NCBI GenBank assembly: GCA_029821755.1 | Contig: JALGSV010000007.1 | Location: forward strand, 216,368-280,367 | From: Candidatus Zipacnadum vermilionense | GTDB taxonomy: Bacteria > Armatimonadota > Zipacnadia > Zipacnadales > Zipacnadaceae | DNA: 64,000 bases | Direction of reading: 5' to 3' | In this document: one piece after another, positions 7,214 through 14,809 of the stretch | Position numbering within the stretch: position 1 is the stretch's first letter | Layout: every line of letters starts with the position of its first letter | Program-made: the position numbers and the translations under genes | The notes under the pieces: model-generated | What the model saw: only the letters and a program-made list of their open reading frames with translations | The model's database searches: none | What the model was told of the DNA's origin: nothing

Positions 7214-9733
7214 ATGTCCTCACGCCTCACGCCCCTGTCCCTGACCCGCTACTTCAACTCCCCCGCCTGCCTGCCCACCAAGCGCCGTAAGGGAGAGACA
7301 ACTTGGGACCCGCGCGTCGCGGAGGTGCTCCCCCATCTCCCGCGCGGACAGCAGACCTTCTGGGGCCTCCCCTTCCGGCTGGGGCCGGCGGAGCTGGACC
7401 AGCCGGGCCTGGTGCTGCTGGCGCCGGGCCGGAAGGAGGTCCGCGTGCCGGTCAAGCAGACCGCCACCCACGTCTGCCTCCTGCACTTCTGCGACGTGAC
7501 CAACGACGACGCTCAGCGTTCCGCCGGCGGGGAGGTGCTGGCGGAGTACGTCCTGGAGTACGCCGACGGTGAGACGCACACGGTCCCCATCCGGCGCCGC
7601 TTTGAGGTCAACCCCTTCACCGGCGAGTGGGGCACCTACGCCTTCGCCGCGGCGAAGGCCCCCGAGCCGCGAGTACTAACCGAGGCGGATGCGACCTCGT
7701 TCAGCTGGGGCTGGCGGCAGACCGGAGCCACCAGCGGCGGCGGGCGCTTCCTGACCTGGGTCTACGCTCTGGAGAACCCGCGGCCGGAAGTGGCGATCGC
7801 TCGCGTGGTCCTGCGCGGCGCCGCGGCCGGCCCGGTCGCGGTGCTGGGCGTGACGCTGTATGAGGGACCGGGGCATCCGCTGCGCCATGTGCCGCGCAAG
7901 GTCTACCGGCTGGTCCTCCCCGCCGCGGAGAAGGCGACCGCCGACCAGGTGCAGGCGGAGCTGGACATGGGTGTGGTCACGCGGCTGTACGCGGCTCCCG
8001 CCCAGGTGGACGAGACCTGGCTCAAGGCGCCCGACCGGGGTCTGGGGGAGAAGCGCGTGTCCAAGGCGGGGCGCGAGTTCCTCCTGGACGCCACTGGCGC
8101 CGAGGGGGCCACACTCAACGTGCAGGTGGCAGGCAAAGGCAAGCACGCGCTGGACTTCGGCGAGGCATACTCACGCGGCAAGACCACTGACGGCAAAGCG
8201 CGGATTGAGTTAGTCAACCCGCGCACCTCCTGGGTGCATGTTACGGTGGTGGATAAGTCCACGGGCCAGCCGACGGCGACGCGGGCGCACTTCCGGGGCA
8301 AGTTCGGCGACTACCTCGCCCCCTACGGCCACCACTGGGAGGTCAACGACCAGTGGTTTGAGGATTACGCCGGCGATCTGCAACTGGGCGGGCAGCCGTT
8401 TGCCTACGTGCCCGGGTCGTTCCAGATCGAACTGCCGGTGGGCGAATGCTACGTCGAACTTAACAAGGGCTTCGAGTACAAGCCGGTGCGGCGGAAGCTG
8501 GTGATCAAGCCGGGGCAGCGGGAGCTACGGCTGACGGTCGATCGGGGCGCGGACTGGCGCCAGGAGGGCTGGGTCACCGCCGACACCCACGTCCACTTCA
8601 TCAGCCCCCAGACCGCGGCGCTGGAGGGGAAGGCCGAGGGGCTCAACCTGATTAACTTGCTCGCCTCCCAGTGGGGGCGGCTCTACACCAATGTGGCCGA
8701 CATCACGGGGGAGGCTTCGGGTTGCTCGGACGAGGAGACTCTGGTCTGGGTGGGCACCGAGAACCGTCACCACCTACTGGGGCATATCTCCATGCTGGGT
8801 ACCCACGGCGACCCGGTGTTCCCCATGTGTTCTGGCGGGGTCGATGAGGCCTATATCGGCGACCCGGAGCTCCGGGCGCTGACGGAATGGGCCCGCGAGT
8901 GCAAAGCGAAGGACGGCGTGGTCATCCGGCCGCATTTCCCCTCGCCGATCTGCGAGGAGCCAGCCTACTTCATGTTGGGGCAGCTAGATGGGGCGGAGTT
9001 GCGCCAGTTCGCCGATCCCGCGGCCGGCCCGCTGGAGGTCTTTCAGTTCTCCGAGTGGTACCGCTACCTCAACTGCGGCTGCAGGGTGGCGGCGGTCGGC
9101 GGCACGGATAAGATGAGCGCGGGGATGCCGGTGGGCGGCGTGCGCACTTATGCCCGGCTGGGAAAGAACGAGCCCTTCAGCTTCGAGAACTGGGGCCAGG
9201 CGGTCCGCGCCGGGCGCACTTTCACCACCTCCGGCCCGCTGATTGACCTGACCGTGGACGGCAAGCCGATTGGATCCGAGATCAAGATGAAGGCTAGGGG
9301 GGGGGAGGTGGAGATCGCGGCGAGCGCGCAGTGCCAGTGGCCGATCCACGCGCTGGAGGTAGTCGTCAACGGACAAGTTGTCGCGGATACTCGCAAGGCT
9401 AAGGGCGCACACAGCCTAAGTCTGCGGCAGAAGGTGCGCCTAGAGGGCAGCGCTTGGATCGCCGCCCGCTGCGGGAGCAGGCTGCAGGTGAATCACTGCT
9501 GGCCGATGCACCTGGGCGCGCACACCTCTCCGGTCTATGTCGTCGCTGGCGGCCAGGAGTTGTGGAGTCCCAGCGACGCGACCTACATGCTCACGCTGCT
9601 CGACGGCGGGATGACGTATCTGGATACGCTGTCGGTACGCTACAGCGAGAAGCGGCACCAGGCGATCAAGAAGGTGTACGAGGAGGCGAAGGGGGAGATA
9701 CGGCGGAGAGGGCAGGGGAGCCTCACCCCCTAG
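7214..9733 (+). CDS. CehA/McbA-type PHP metallohydrolase
   Basis: Large 839-residue protein with an excellent AAGGAGG site before ATG 7214. The N-terminal half (1-440) is beta-rich and carries no signal peptide I can see. The catalytic part starts around residue 452 with WVTADTHVHF, whose HxH pair is the first metal site of PHP-fold enzymes. Later acidic and histidine clusters (NRHHLLGHISMLG, VVIRPHF, GGTDKMSAG) complete a CehA/McbA-like layout. Characterised CehA and McbA hydrolyse the carbamate carbaryl, but most relatives are uncharacterised, so the substrate is unknown. The C-terminus (about 660-839) is again beta-rich. It may share a transcript with the exported protein upstream. Confidence 0.8.
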   Translation: MSSRLTPLSLTRYFNSPACLPTKRRKGETTWDPRVAEVLPHLPRGQQTFWGLPFRLGPAELDQPGLVLLAPGRKEVRVPVKQTATHVCLLHFCDVTNDDAQRSAGGEVLAEYVLEYADGETHTVPIRRRFEVNPFTGEWGTYAFAAAKAPEPRVLTEADATSFSWGWRQTGATSGGGRFLTWVYALENPRPEVAIARVVLRGAAAGPVAVLGVTLYEGPGHPLRHVPRKVYRLVLPAAEKATADQVQAELDMGVVTRLYAAPAQVDETWLKAPDRGLGEKRVSKAGREFLLDATGAEGATLNVQVAGKGKHALDFGEAYSRGKTTDGKARIELVNPRTSWVHVTVVDKSTGQPTATRAHFRGKFGDYLAPYGHHWEVNDQWFEDYAGDLQLGGQPFAYVPGSFQIELPVGECYVELNKGFEYKPVRRKLVIKPGQRELRLTVDRGADWRQEGWVTADTHVHFISPQTAALEGKAEGLNLINLLASQWGRLYTNVADITGEASGCSDEETLVWVGTENRHHLLGHISMLGTHGDPVFPMCSGGVDEAYIGDPELRALTEWARECKAKDGVVIRPHFPSPICEEPAYFMLGQLDGAELRQFADPAAGPLEVFQFSEWYRYLNCGCRVAAVGGTDKMSAGMPVGGVRTYARLGKNEPFSFENWGQAVRAGRTFTTSGPLIDLTVDGKPIGSEIKMKARGGEVEIAASAQCQWPIHALEVVVNGQVVADTRKAKGAHSLSLRQKVRLEGSAWIAARCGSRLQVNHCWPMHLGAHTSPVYVVAGGQELWSPSDATYMLTLLDGGMTYLDTLSVRYSEKRHQAIKKVYEEAKGEIRRRGQGSLTP

Positions 9734-9762
9734 TCCCCTCTCCTGGCAGGAGAGGGGGAATT
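9718..9762. repeat. Family B palindromic repeat copy
   Basis: GAGCCTCACCCCCTAG then CCTCTCCTGGCAGGAGAGGGGGAA. The stop codon TAG of the upstream gene (9731-9733) lies inside this element, so the repeat provides the C-terminal residues GSLTP and the stop. Confidence 0.6.
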
Positions 9763-9778
9763 GGGAGGAATCTCTCGG

Positions 9779-9851
9779 CGTGGGGCGGGCTTTCTATCCC
9801 GCCCTTCCCGTCGGTCGCCGAGCGCGGGCTAGAAAGCCCGCGCCACGCGGA
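9779..9851. repeat. Family A palindromic repeat copy
   Basis: CGTGGGGCGGGCTTTCTATC, a spacer, then GCGGGCTAGAAAGCCCGCGC and CACGCGGA: two hairpins whose outer ends are also complementary. Other copies lie at 10453, 14695, 40640, 44451, 45783 (half) and 61891. Confidence 0.75.
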
Positions 9852-9927
9852 CGGGTGCCTGCGGTGGCAGGAATCCACCCTTCCGCAGCGAATACCTTAG
9901 CAACGAACGCATCGGGAGGCATAAACC

Positions 9928-10446
9928 ATGTCCGATCTGCGTGCCCGTATCGTGAGCGATGAGGGGACCTTCCAGCGCTTGGCCGCCAGCATCCCGGGCT
10001 TCGCCGGCTACCGAGAGATGGGTATCCGGCGCAAGGCCGACGAGCTGGTGCGTATGCACCTGGTGGGCCTGCTGGACGACATCCTGAACCGGACCAAGCA
10101 GATCGTCAGCCGATGGGCGGACGCCGGAAAGCTCGAGGTGTTGGACAAGCTGGACCGGTTGGCCGGGAAGCTGCGCAAGGTCCGCGACAACCTGCGCTAC
10201 GCCGATTACGGCTACACCGGCTGGTGGGACGCGGTGAAGATCAAAGAAGACGAGCTGGACGCCATGTACGCCTACGATCTGAAGATGCGCGAGGAGGTCG
10301 TGGCAATAGACGCCGCGGTCACCGACCTGGCCGCGGCAACGGAGGAAGACTTGGCGGCGAAGATGGCCGCGGTGCAGGAGCAAGTCGAGCGCTTGCAGAG
10401 CGCGGTGGATCACCGCGGGGAGATCACGGCCAGTCTGGTTCCCTGA
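9928..10446 (+). CDS. Helical protein of unknown function next to SPFH gene
   Basis: 172-residue soluble protein starting at ATG 9928 with GGGAGG 8 bases upstream. It is almost wholly alpha-helical and charged, with coiled-coil character in the last 60 residues (a run of Ala/Glu/Val heptads around AAMEEDL and EEQVERLQSAVDHR-like spacing). It has no signal peptide or membrane segment. I do not recognise a domain. It lies 108 bases before the SPFH/zinc-ribbon gene, separated by a family A palindrome, which suggests the two are expressed together and the products may form one assembly. The link is an inference from position only. Confidence 0.7.
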   Translation: MSDLRARIVSDEGTFQRLAASIPGFAGYREMGIRRKADELVRMHLVGLLDDILNRTKQIVSRWADAGKLEVLDKLDRLAGKLRKVRDNLRYADYGYTGWWDAVKIKEDELDAMYAYDLKMREEVVAIDAAVTDLAAATEEDLAAKMAAVQEQVERLQSAVDHRGEITASLVP

Positions 10447-10452
10447 CCCCTC

Positions 10453-10529
10453 CGTGTGGCGCGGGCTTTCTATCCCGCGGCTCCCCTGGGGTGCCGCGGA
10501 AGGGTGGCCATAGATCCCGCCCCACGCAG
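10453..10529. repeat. Family A palindromic repeat copy
   Basis: CGTGTGGCGCGGGCTTTCTA on the left and ATAGATCCCGCCCCACGCAG on the right, a degenerate copy of the paired-hairpin element, in the gap between the helical protein and the SPFH gene. Confidence 0.7.
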
Positions 10530-10554
10530 AGCAAGCCGATTGGGAGGTTAACCC

Positions 10555-11634
10555 ATGGAAGCAATCAATGTTGTGGAATGGCGCGACGTAACCGGGCAGG
10601 AGATTGTGCACCGCTGGCCCGAGGAGGGGCCGGGGGATATCACTCTGGGCTCGCAGCTCGTGGTGCGGGAGAGCCAGGCGGCGGTTTTCTACCGCGACGG
10701 ACAGGCGCTGGATGTGTTCGGCTCGGGGCGGCACACCCTGACCGCGCTCAATCTGCCGCTGGTGCAGAGCATCATTAACGTGCCCTTCGGTGGCAATACC
10801 CCCTTCCAGACGGAGGTCTACTTCGTCAACATGCGGGTCTTCACCGACCTGAAATGGGGTACGCCCGAGCCGATCATCTACCGCGACAAGGAGCTGGACT
10901 TCGTGCGCCTGCGCTCCTTCGGAGCCTACACCATGCGGGTAGCCGACCCGCAGCTCTTCGTCAACATGGTGGTAGGCACCGAACATGTCTACACCCAGGA
11001 CCAGGTGCAGGAGTGGTTGCGCAACTTCATCGTCACCCGCCTGACCTCGACGCTGGGGCAGACGCTGGACAGCATCCTCGACTTGGCCGAGCACTACAAC
11101 GACCTGGGCGTGGCAATAAAGGCGCGGGTGGGCGAGGACTTCACCCGCTATGGGCTGGAGTTGATCGACTTCCTGATCGCGGCCATCACCCCGCCAGAGG
11201 AAGTCGCGGAGATGATCGACCAGCGTGCGTCGATGCGGGGCGTGGGCGATATGCGGCAGTTCCTGCAGTTCCGCACCGCCCAGGCCATCGGCGACATGCC
11301 CCAATCGGAGGGTGGCGGCGGCGCCGGGGGCACCGCGGCCATCGGCGCTGGCCTGGGTGCGGGCGTGGCCATGGGCGGGGCGATGATGGAGGCGATGCGC
11401 GACGCCTCCCGCAGCGACGAGCAGCAGGCCCCTCCGGCAGCGGGCGCGCAACCTCCCGCTCCCCAGCCTGCTGTCGGTCCGCAGCCGACCTGTCCCTCCT
11501 GTCACCAGCCGGTTCCCGGAGGGGCGAGATTCTGCCCCAACTGCGGCGCGAGCCTGGCGCCGGCGCAGTGCGAATGTGGGGAGGCGCTGCCGGCGGGGGC
11601 GAAGTTCTGTCCGGGGTGTGGGAAGCAAGTGTAG
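10555..11634 (+). CDS. SPFH-domain protein with two C-terminal zinc ribbons
   Basis: 359 residues from ATG 10555, with GGGAGG 7 bases upstream. Residues about 25-240 form an SPFH/band-7 like domain of the YdjI/'virion core' type (VVRESQAAVFYRDGQALDVF near 35, VYFVNMRVFTDLKWGTPEP near 84-102). A Gly/Ala-rich hydrophobic stretch at 250-285 follows. Two zinc ribbons end the protein: CPSCHQPV...FCPNCG from about 312 and CECGEAL...FCPGCG from about 335, each with four cysteines. Relatives assemble on membranes and organise stress or phage-shock-like complexes; the exact role is unproven. The upstream helical protein is the likely partner. Confidence 0.82.
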   Translation: MEAINVVEWRDVTGQEIVHRWPEEGPGDITLGSQLVVRESQAAVFYRDGQALDVFGSGRHTLTALNLPLVQSIINVPFGGNTPFQTEVYFVNMRVFTDLKWGTPEPIIYRDKELDFVRLRSFGAYTMRVADPQLFVNMVVGTEHVYTQDQVQEWLRNFIVTRLTSTLGQTLDSILDLAEHYNDLGVAIKARVGEDFTRYGLELIDFLIAAITPPEEVAEMIDQRASMRGVGDMRQFLQFRTAQAIGDMPQSEGGGGAGGTAAIGAGLGAGVAMGGAMMEAMRDASRSDEQQAPPAAGAQPPAPQPAVGPQPTCPSCHQPVPGGARFCPNCGASLAPAQCECGEALPAGAKFCPGCGKQV

Positions 11635-11641
11635 GGGGCAC

Positions 11642-11670
11642 TTGACGCTCCGGGGAGAGTGGGATATAGT
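11642..11670 (+). promoter_or_regulatory. Sigma-70-type promoter of the toxin-antitoxin pair
   Basis: TTGACG (11642-11647), 17-base spacer, TATAGT (11665-11670). It lies 69 bases upstream of the antitoxin start codon. Confidence 0.8.
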
Positions 11671-11691
11671 TGGAAAGTCGTATTTTCCAAC
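11669..11691. promoter_or_regulatory. Probable antitoxin operator palindrome
   Basis: Perfect 8-base arms GTTGGAAA (11669-11676) and TTTCCAAC (11684-11691) with a 7-base centre. It overlaps the -10 box and start point, where bound AbrB/MazE-fold antitoxin would block transcription. That reading is an inference from the position and symmetry. Confidence 0.7.
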
Positions 11692-11738
11692 TTCCAGGTC
11701 GGGGTTGCTCTCGGCAGGACCCAGAGGAGCGGTGCACT

Positions 11739-12167
11739 ATGCCCCTAGTCAGAGTGAAATCCAAGGCCCAGATCACCCTCCCGGCGCAGGTGCGCCGCGC
11801 ACTGAACATCAAGGAGGGTGACTACCTGCGGGTGGAGATCGAGGATGGGGTCATCTTGATGGCCGCCCAGAACATAGCCGATCGTCCGCCGGTGACGCTT
11901 TCGGCTGAAGGTGAACGCATGCTGGAGGAGGCGCTGGAAGACGTGAAGGCAGGGCGCGTGACCGAATACGCCACGATGCAAGACCTGATAGAGGCACTGC
12001 ACAATGAGAGTCTTGAAGACGAAGCGGTTCCTGAAGGACTACCGCAACCTGCCACCCCCTCTGCAGGCACGCGTGGACGCGAAACTGGCCCTTCTGGCGA
12101 ACGACATCAGCTATCCGTCCCTGCGCGTAAAGCATCTGCGGAGCGCGCCGGGCGTGCACGAGGGTAG
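11739..12167 (+). CDS. AbrB/MazE-type antitoxin
   Basis: 142 residues. The first 50 are a swapped-hairpin AbrB/SpoVT DNA-binding domain (VRVKSKAQITLPAQVRRALN, then GDYLRVEIEDGVILMAA), the usual antitoxin fold that also binds the operon operator. Residues 55-88 (a helical EEALEDVKAG region) would neutralise the toxin. ATG 11739 follows a GAGGAG site (11723-11729). The reading frame runs 164 bases into the toxin gene, adding about 54 residues (from SLEDEAV on) that look like out-of-frame translation of toxin sequence. Most relatives end near the toxin start, so the extended tail is odd. Confidence 0.8.
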   Translation: MPLVRVKSKAQITLPAQVRRALNIKEGDYLRVEIEDGVILMAAQNIADRPPVTLSAEGERMLEEALEDVKAGRVTEYATMQDLIEALHNESLEDEAVPEGLPQPATPSAGTRGRETGPSGERHQLSVPARKASAERAGRARG

Positions 12168-12261
12168 AGTCAACGACTCTTGCCGATTCCTGTTCAGCAT
12201 CACCGCGGACGCCTACGTGCTGCTACGCGTCGGTCCTCACGACATTCTCGACACACTCTGA
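12004..12261 (+). CDS. RelE/ParE-family toxin
   Basis: 85-residue protein with the fold of RelE/ParE toxins: FLKDYRNLPPPLQARVDAKL, then SLRVKHLRSAPGVHEGRV, then CRFLFSITADAYVLLRVGPHDIL. The conserved basic and C-terminal HD residues match mRNA-interferase or gyrase-poison toxins of this superfamily, and sequence alone does not say which. It starts at ATG 12004 inside the antitoxin gene, in another frame, so the pair is translationally coupled. There is no ribosome site of its own. Confidence 0.85.
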   Translation: MRVLKTKRFLKDYRNLPPPLQARVDAKLALLANDISYPSLRVKHLRSAPGVHEGRVNDSCRFLFSITADAYVLLRVGPHDILDTL

Positions 12262-12469
12262 ATCGCTAGTGGATAGGCATTGACTCGAGGGAAGAAGCGG
12301 TGCACGACGCTGCCGAGAGCTCCCGAAGAGACCTTGCCGGCGAATGAGGTTTGGCGGCGGGCTGCGGGCCTCGTTGCGGTGCTGAAGCGGACTCAGCCTT
12401 TGCGGTCGCCCCCTCGTCCTTGCGGCCATCTATGACCAACATTCTGATAATACAGGAGCCTCCCAACCC

Positions 12470-13318
12470 ATGAAGATCGCCCTCAACGGTTCCCTGCTCT
12501 CCGCCCCCCTCGACTTCGAGCCCTTCCTCGCCAAAGCGGCGCAGTATGGCTACGAGGGGGCGGATATTGGGCTGGAGCAGATCGTGGCGCTGGACTCCGG
12601 CGACTCCGTCGCGGCGGGGCTGGCGCTATTTGAGAAGTATGGAGTGCAGCCCTCGGCGTGGGGGTTGCCGCTGGACTTTCGGGAGGTGGAGTCGGACGAG
12701 GGGTACGAGGCGTCTATCGCTGAATTTCCGAGCATGGCCAAGCTGGCCGCCGATCTCGGTTGCCCGCGGATGTGTACCTGGTTCATGCCGGCGCTGCCCG
12801 ACCCGGACCTGTTCCGGCGCGTGGCGGGGGAGCGGATCAAGCGGGCGGCGGGGATCGCCGGGGAGTATGGGGTGCGCATGGGGCTGGAGTGGGTGGCGCC
12901 GTTTACCGCGCGGCAGGGGGAGGGGCTGCGGCCCTTCATCTGGCGCATGGACCAGATGCTGGAGTGGATTGAGGAGATGGGGGAGAGCAACCTGGGGCTG
13001 TTGGTGGATAGCTGGCACTGGTATCATCAGGACGGGACGGTGGCGGAGTTGGAGGCGCTCTCGGCGGCGCAGGTGGTGCACGTGCACATCAACGACGCGC
13101 CGGACCGGCCTAAGGCGACGCTGGGGGATGGGACCGATCGAGTGCTGCCGGGCGAGGGAGTCATTGACCTGGCCGGATTCCTCGGGGCGCTGGCGAAGAT
13201 CGGGTATGCGGACCATGTCTCGCCCGAGGTGCTCAGCCCGGCGCTGAAGGAGATGCCCGGCGACGAGGCGGTCACGCGGGCGGTGGCCGGGGTGCGGAGG
13301 TTACTCGCGGCGGTATAG
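12470..13318 (+). CDS. Sugar phosphate isomerase/epimerase
   Basis: 282-residue TIM-barrel protein of the xylose isomerase-like (AP endonuclease 2) superfamily. The start MKIALNGSLLSAPLDFEPFL follows an AGGAG site 11 bases before ATG 12470. Family metal ligands are visible: GLEWV (Glu), LLVDSWHWYHQ (Asp and His), and VHVHINDAP (His-x-His-x-x-Asp). Relatives isomerise or epimerise keto sugars or inositol intermediates; the substrate is not evident. The class II aldolase gene is convergent downstream (18 bases between stop codons), and a dehydrogenase of the Gfo/Idh family lies further on, so a sugar-acid or inositol-type pathway is likely. Confidence 0.85.
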   Translation: MKIALNGSLLSAPLDFEPFLAKAAQYGYEGADIGLEQIVALDSGDSVAAGLALFEKYGVQPSAWGLPLDFREVESDEGYEASIAEFPSMAKLAADLGCPRMCTWFMPALPDPDLFRRVAGERIKRAAGIAGEYGVRMGLEWVAPFTARQGEGLRPFIWRMDQMLEWIEEMGESNLGLLVDSWHWYHQDGTVAELEALSAAQVVHVHINDAPDRPKATLGDGTDRVLPGEGVIDLAGFLGALAKIGYADHVSPEVLSPALKEMPGDEAVTRAVAGVRRLLAAV

Positions 13319-13336
13319 CGAGGGGCGGAGGGGGCC

Positions 13337-14212
13337 CTACCCGTACAGCCCCGCCTTGCCCACGGCGCCCAGGACCTGGATATGCCCCTGCACCACCGGC
13401 TGCAGCCGCTCCTTCATCTTGCCCAGAGCGACGCTGTGCCAGAAGGAGCCCTGCCCTTCCCGCAACGCCTCCGCCATCGTATTGACAAAGACGCGATTCA
13501 GATCGCTCGCGATGTTGACCTTGCGGATGCCGAGCGAGATGGCCTGCCGCACCTGGTCGGCGCCGCGGCCGGTCCCCCCGTGCAGGACCAGGGGCACGGG
13601 CACCCGCCCGTGGATCTCGCCCAGCCGGTCGAAGTCCAGCACCGGTAGGCCGGGGGCCAGCCCGTGCGCGGTGCCGACGCTGATGGCCAGGGCGTCCACG
13701 CCGGTCGCCGCGGCGAACTGCTCGGCCTCGGCCGGGTCGGTGAGGGTGCTCTCGGCGGTGATGACCTCGCTGCTGAAGCCGTCGGCCATCCCCACGTGCC
13801 CGATCTCCGCCTCCACGCTCGCCCCGGTCTGCCGCGCCGCCTCCACTAGCCGGCAGGTCGCAGCGGTGTTCTCCTCTGTGGGATAGTCCGAGTAGTCCAG
13901 CATCACGGAACTGAAGCCCGCCGCCAGCGCCTCCTCCGCCATCTCGATTTGCACCGCGTGGTCCAGGTGCAGGCAGACAGGAACGTCGGCCTGCGCGGCG
14001 AACAGCCGCACCAGCCGCGCGTAGTTGTCGCCCCCCAGCAGCGGCATCTCCATCGGCCCGACCATCAGGATAACCGGCGCCGACTCGGCCTGCGCCGCGG
14101 CCAGTACCGCGTCCATCGACTCGGCATTCCACACGGTAAAGGCGCCGACCGCAAAGCCCTGGGCCTCGGCGGGGGCGAGGATTTCGGCGAGGGTGTGCAG
14201 TCCGTCAATCAT
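13337..14212 (-). CDS. Class II fructose-bisphosphate aldolase-family protein
   Basis: Zinc-dependent aldolase of 291 residues. The H-x-D-H zinc/catalytic site is visible in CLHLDHAVQ, with zinc ligands in EAEIGHVG and GTAHGL, and the phosphate-binding LHGGTG and KVNIASDL segments complete the family pattern. I chose ATG 14212 (MIDGLHTLAEIL): GGAG lies about 9 bases upstream and this matches family starts, while the long frame upstream reads low-complexity sequence. Members cleave fructose 1,6-bisphosphate, tagatose 1,6-bisphosphate or similar ketose phosphates; the specificity here is open. It points away from the DUF2007-type gene. Confidence 0.9.
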   Translation of the reverse strand: MIDGLHTLAEILAPAEAQGFAVGAFTVWNAESMDAVLAAAQAESAPVILMVGPMEMPLLGGDNYARLVRLFAAQADVPVCLHLDHAVQIEMAEEALAAGFSSVMLDYSDYPTEENTAATCRLVEAARQTGASVEAEIGHVGMADGFSSEVITAESTLTDPAEAEQFAAATGVDALAISVGTAHGLAPGLPVLDFDRLGEIHGRVPVPLVLHGGTGRGADQVRQAISLGIRKVNIASDLNRVFVNTMAEALREGQGSFWHSVALGKMKERLQPVVQGHIQVLGAVGKAGLYG

Positions 14213-14355
14213 GGGTGATACTCCAGAAGGGAAGAAGATTGGGCAACGCCGGCCATTTCCCCGGCGCTCGTGTGCATACCTGCCGCAGGCACAGTAGGAG
14301 GTGCGCGGCGGCTGTAGCGGGAAGGAGTCTTCAGCAACCGAGGGGAGTGAAGACC

Positions 14356-14688
14356 ATGCCGGATACGGCCCCCCAGCCGCAGGAAGGTCGCGTGAAGGTC
14401 TACGGCACCAATGACCCCGTAGCTGCGTCGTTCCTGGTAGCGCTCCTGGAGGACCAGGGGATCCCCGCTCTGCAGTTGACCCGTCCCGACGTCTACTTTG
14501 GCGCCGGGGGGATGTGGTATCCCGAGGCCTACCAGGTACTAGTCCGCGAAAGCGAAGCCGAGAGCCGACGGGAGGATATCGAGGCGGCGATAGCGGAGGT
14601 GGAGGGTGCCGAGCCTCACCCCCTGGCCCCTCCCTGTGCACGCGGGCGTGCGCAAGCAGGGGAGGAGGAATCAGAGGAGCGACCATAG
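14356..14688 (+). CDS. Small DUF2007-like putative signalling protein
   Basis: 110 residues from ATG 14356 (MPDTAPQPQEGRVKVYGT). Residues 11-85 resemble the short DUF2007 fold: a ferredoxin-like core with VKVYGTNDPVAASFLVALLEDQGIPA and a later YQVLVRESEAESRREDIEAAIAE. The rest, from about 86, is encoded by a family B palindromic repeat (14611-14677), which gives the proline- and glutamate-rich tail. The family has been proposed to act in signalling, but nothing here shows a partner. The start is supported by an open frame only, with a weak ribosome site. Confidence 0.65.
   Translation: MPDTAPQPQEGRVKVYGTNDPVAASFLVALLEDQGIPALQLTRPDVYFGAGGMWYPEAYQVLVRESEAESRREDIEAAIAEVEGAEPHPLAPPCARGRAQAGEEESEERP
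14611..14677. repeat. Family B repeat inside the 3' end of a gene
   Basis: GAGCCTCACCCCC followed by a GTGCACGCGGGCGTGCGC hairpin and GGGGAGGAGGAATCAGAGG. It lies within the frame of the small protein ending at 14688 and encodes its tail. Confidence 0.6.
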
Positions 14689-14694
14689 GCAAAC

Positions 14695-14775
14695 TCCGCG
14701 TGGCGCGGGCTTTCTAGCCCGCGTCGGATAAACTGGCGGCTCGGAGGGCGGGCTAGAAAGCCCGCCCCACGCGGA
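14695..14775. repeat. Family A palindromic repeat, best copy
   Basis: TCCGCGTGGCGCGGGCTTTC on the left and GGGCTAGAAAGCCCGCCCCA on the right, ending CGCGGA: outer ends 14695-14703 and 14767-14775 are complementary, and each half carries its own stem around GGGCTNNCTAGCCC. This is the clearest family A element. Confidence 0.8.
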
Positions 14776-14809
14776 CAAGGCCTGCTTGCACACAACCCAA
14801 AGGGACGCC

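Noticed and set aside
9829..11628. 599-codon minus-strand frame across the helical and SPFH genes
   Set aside because: The plus-strand genes have ribosome sites and domains; the minus-strand protein is rich in His/Gln/Arg with no domain.
10555..11634. Calling the SPFH gene a phage virion protein
   Set aside because: The 'virion core' label in this family is historical; no other phage genes are present.
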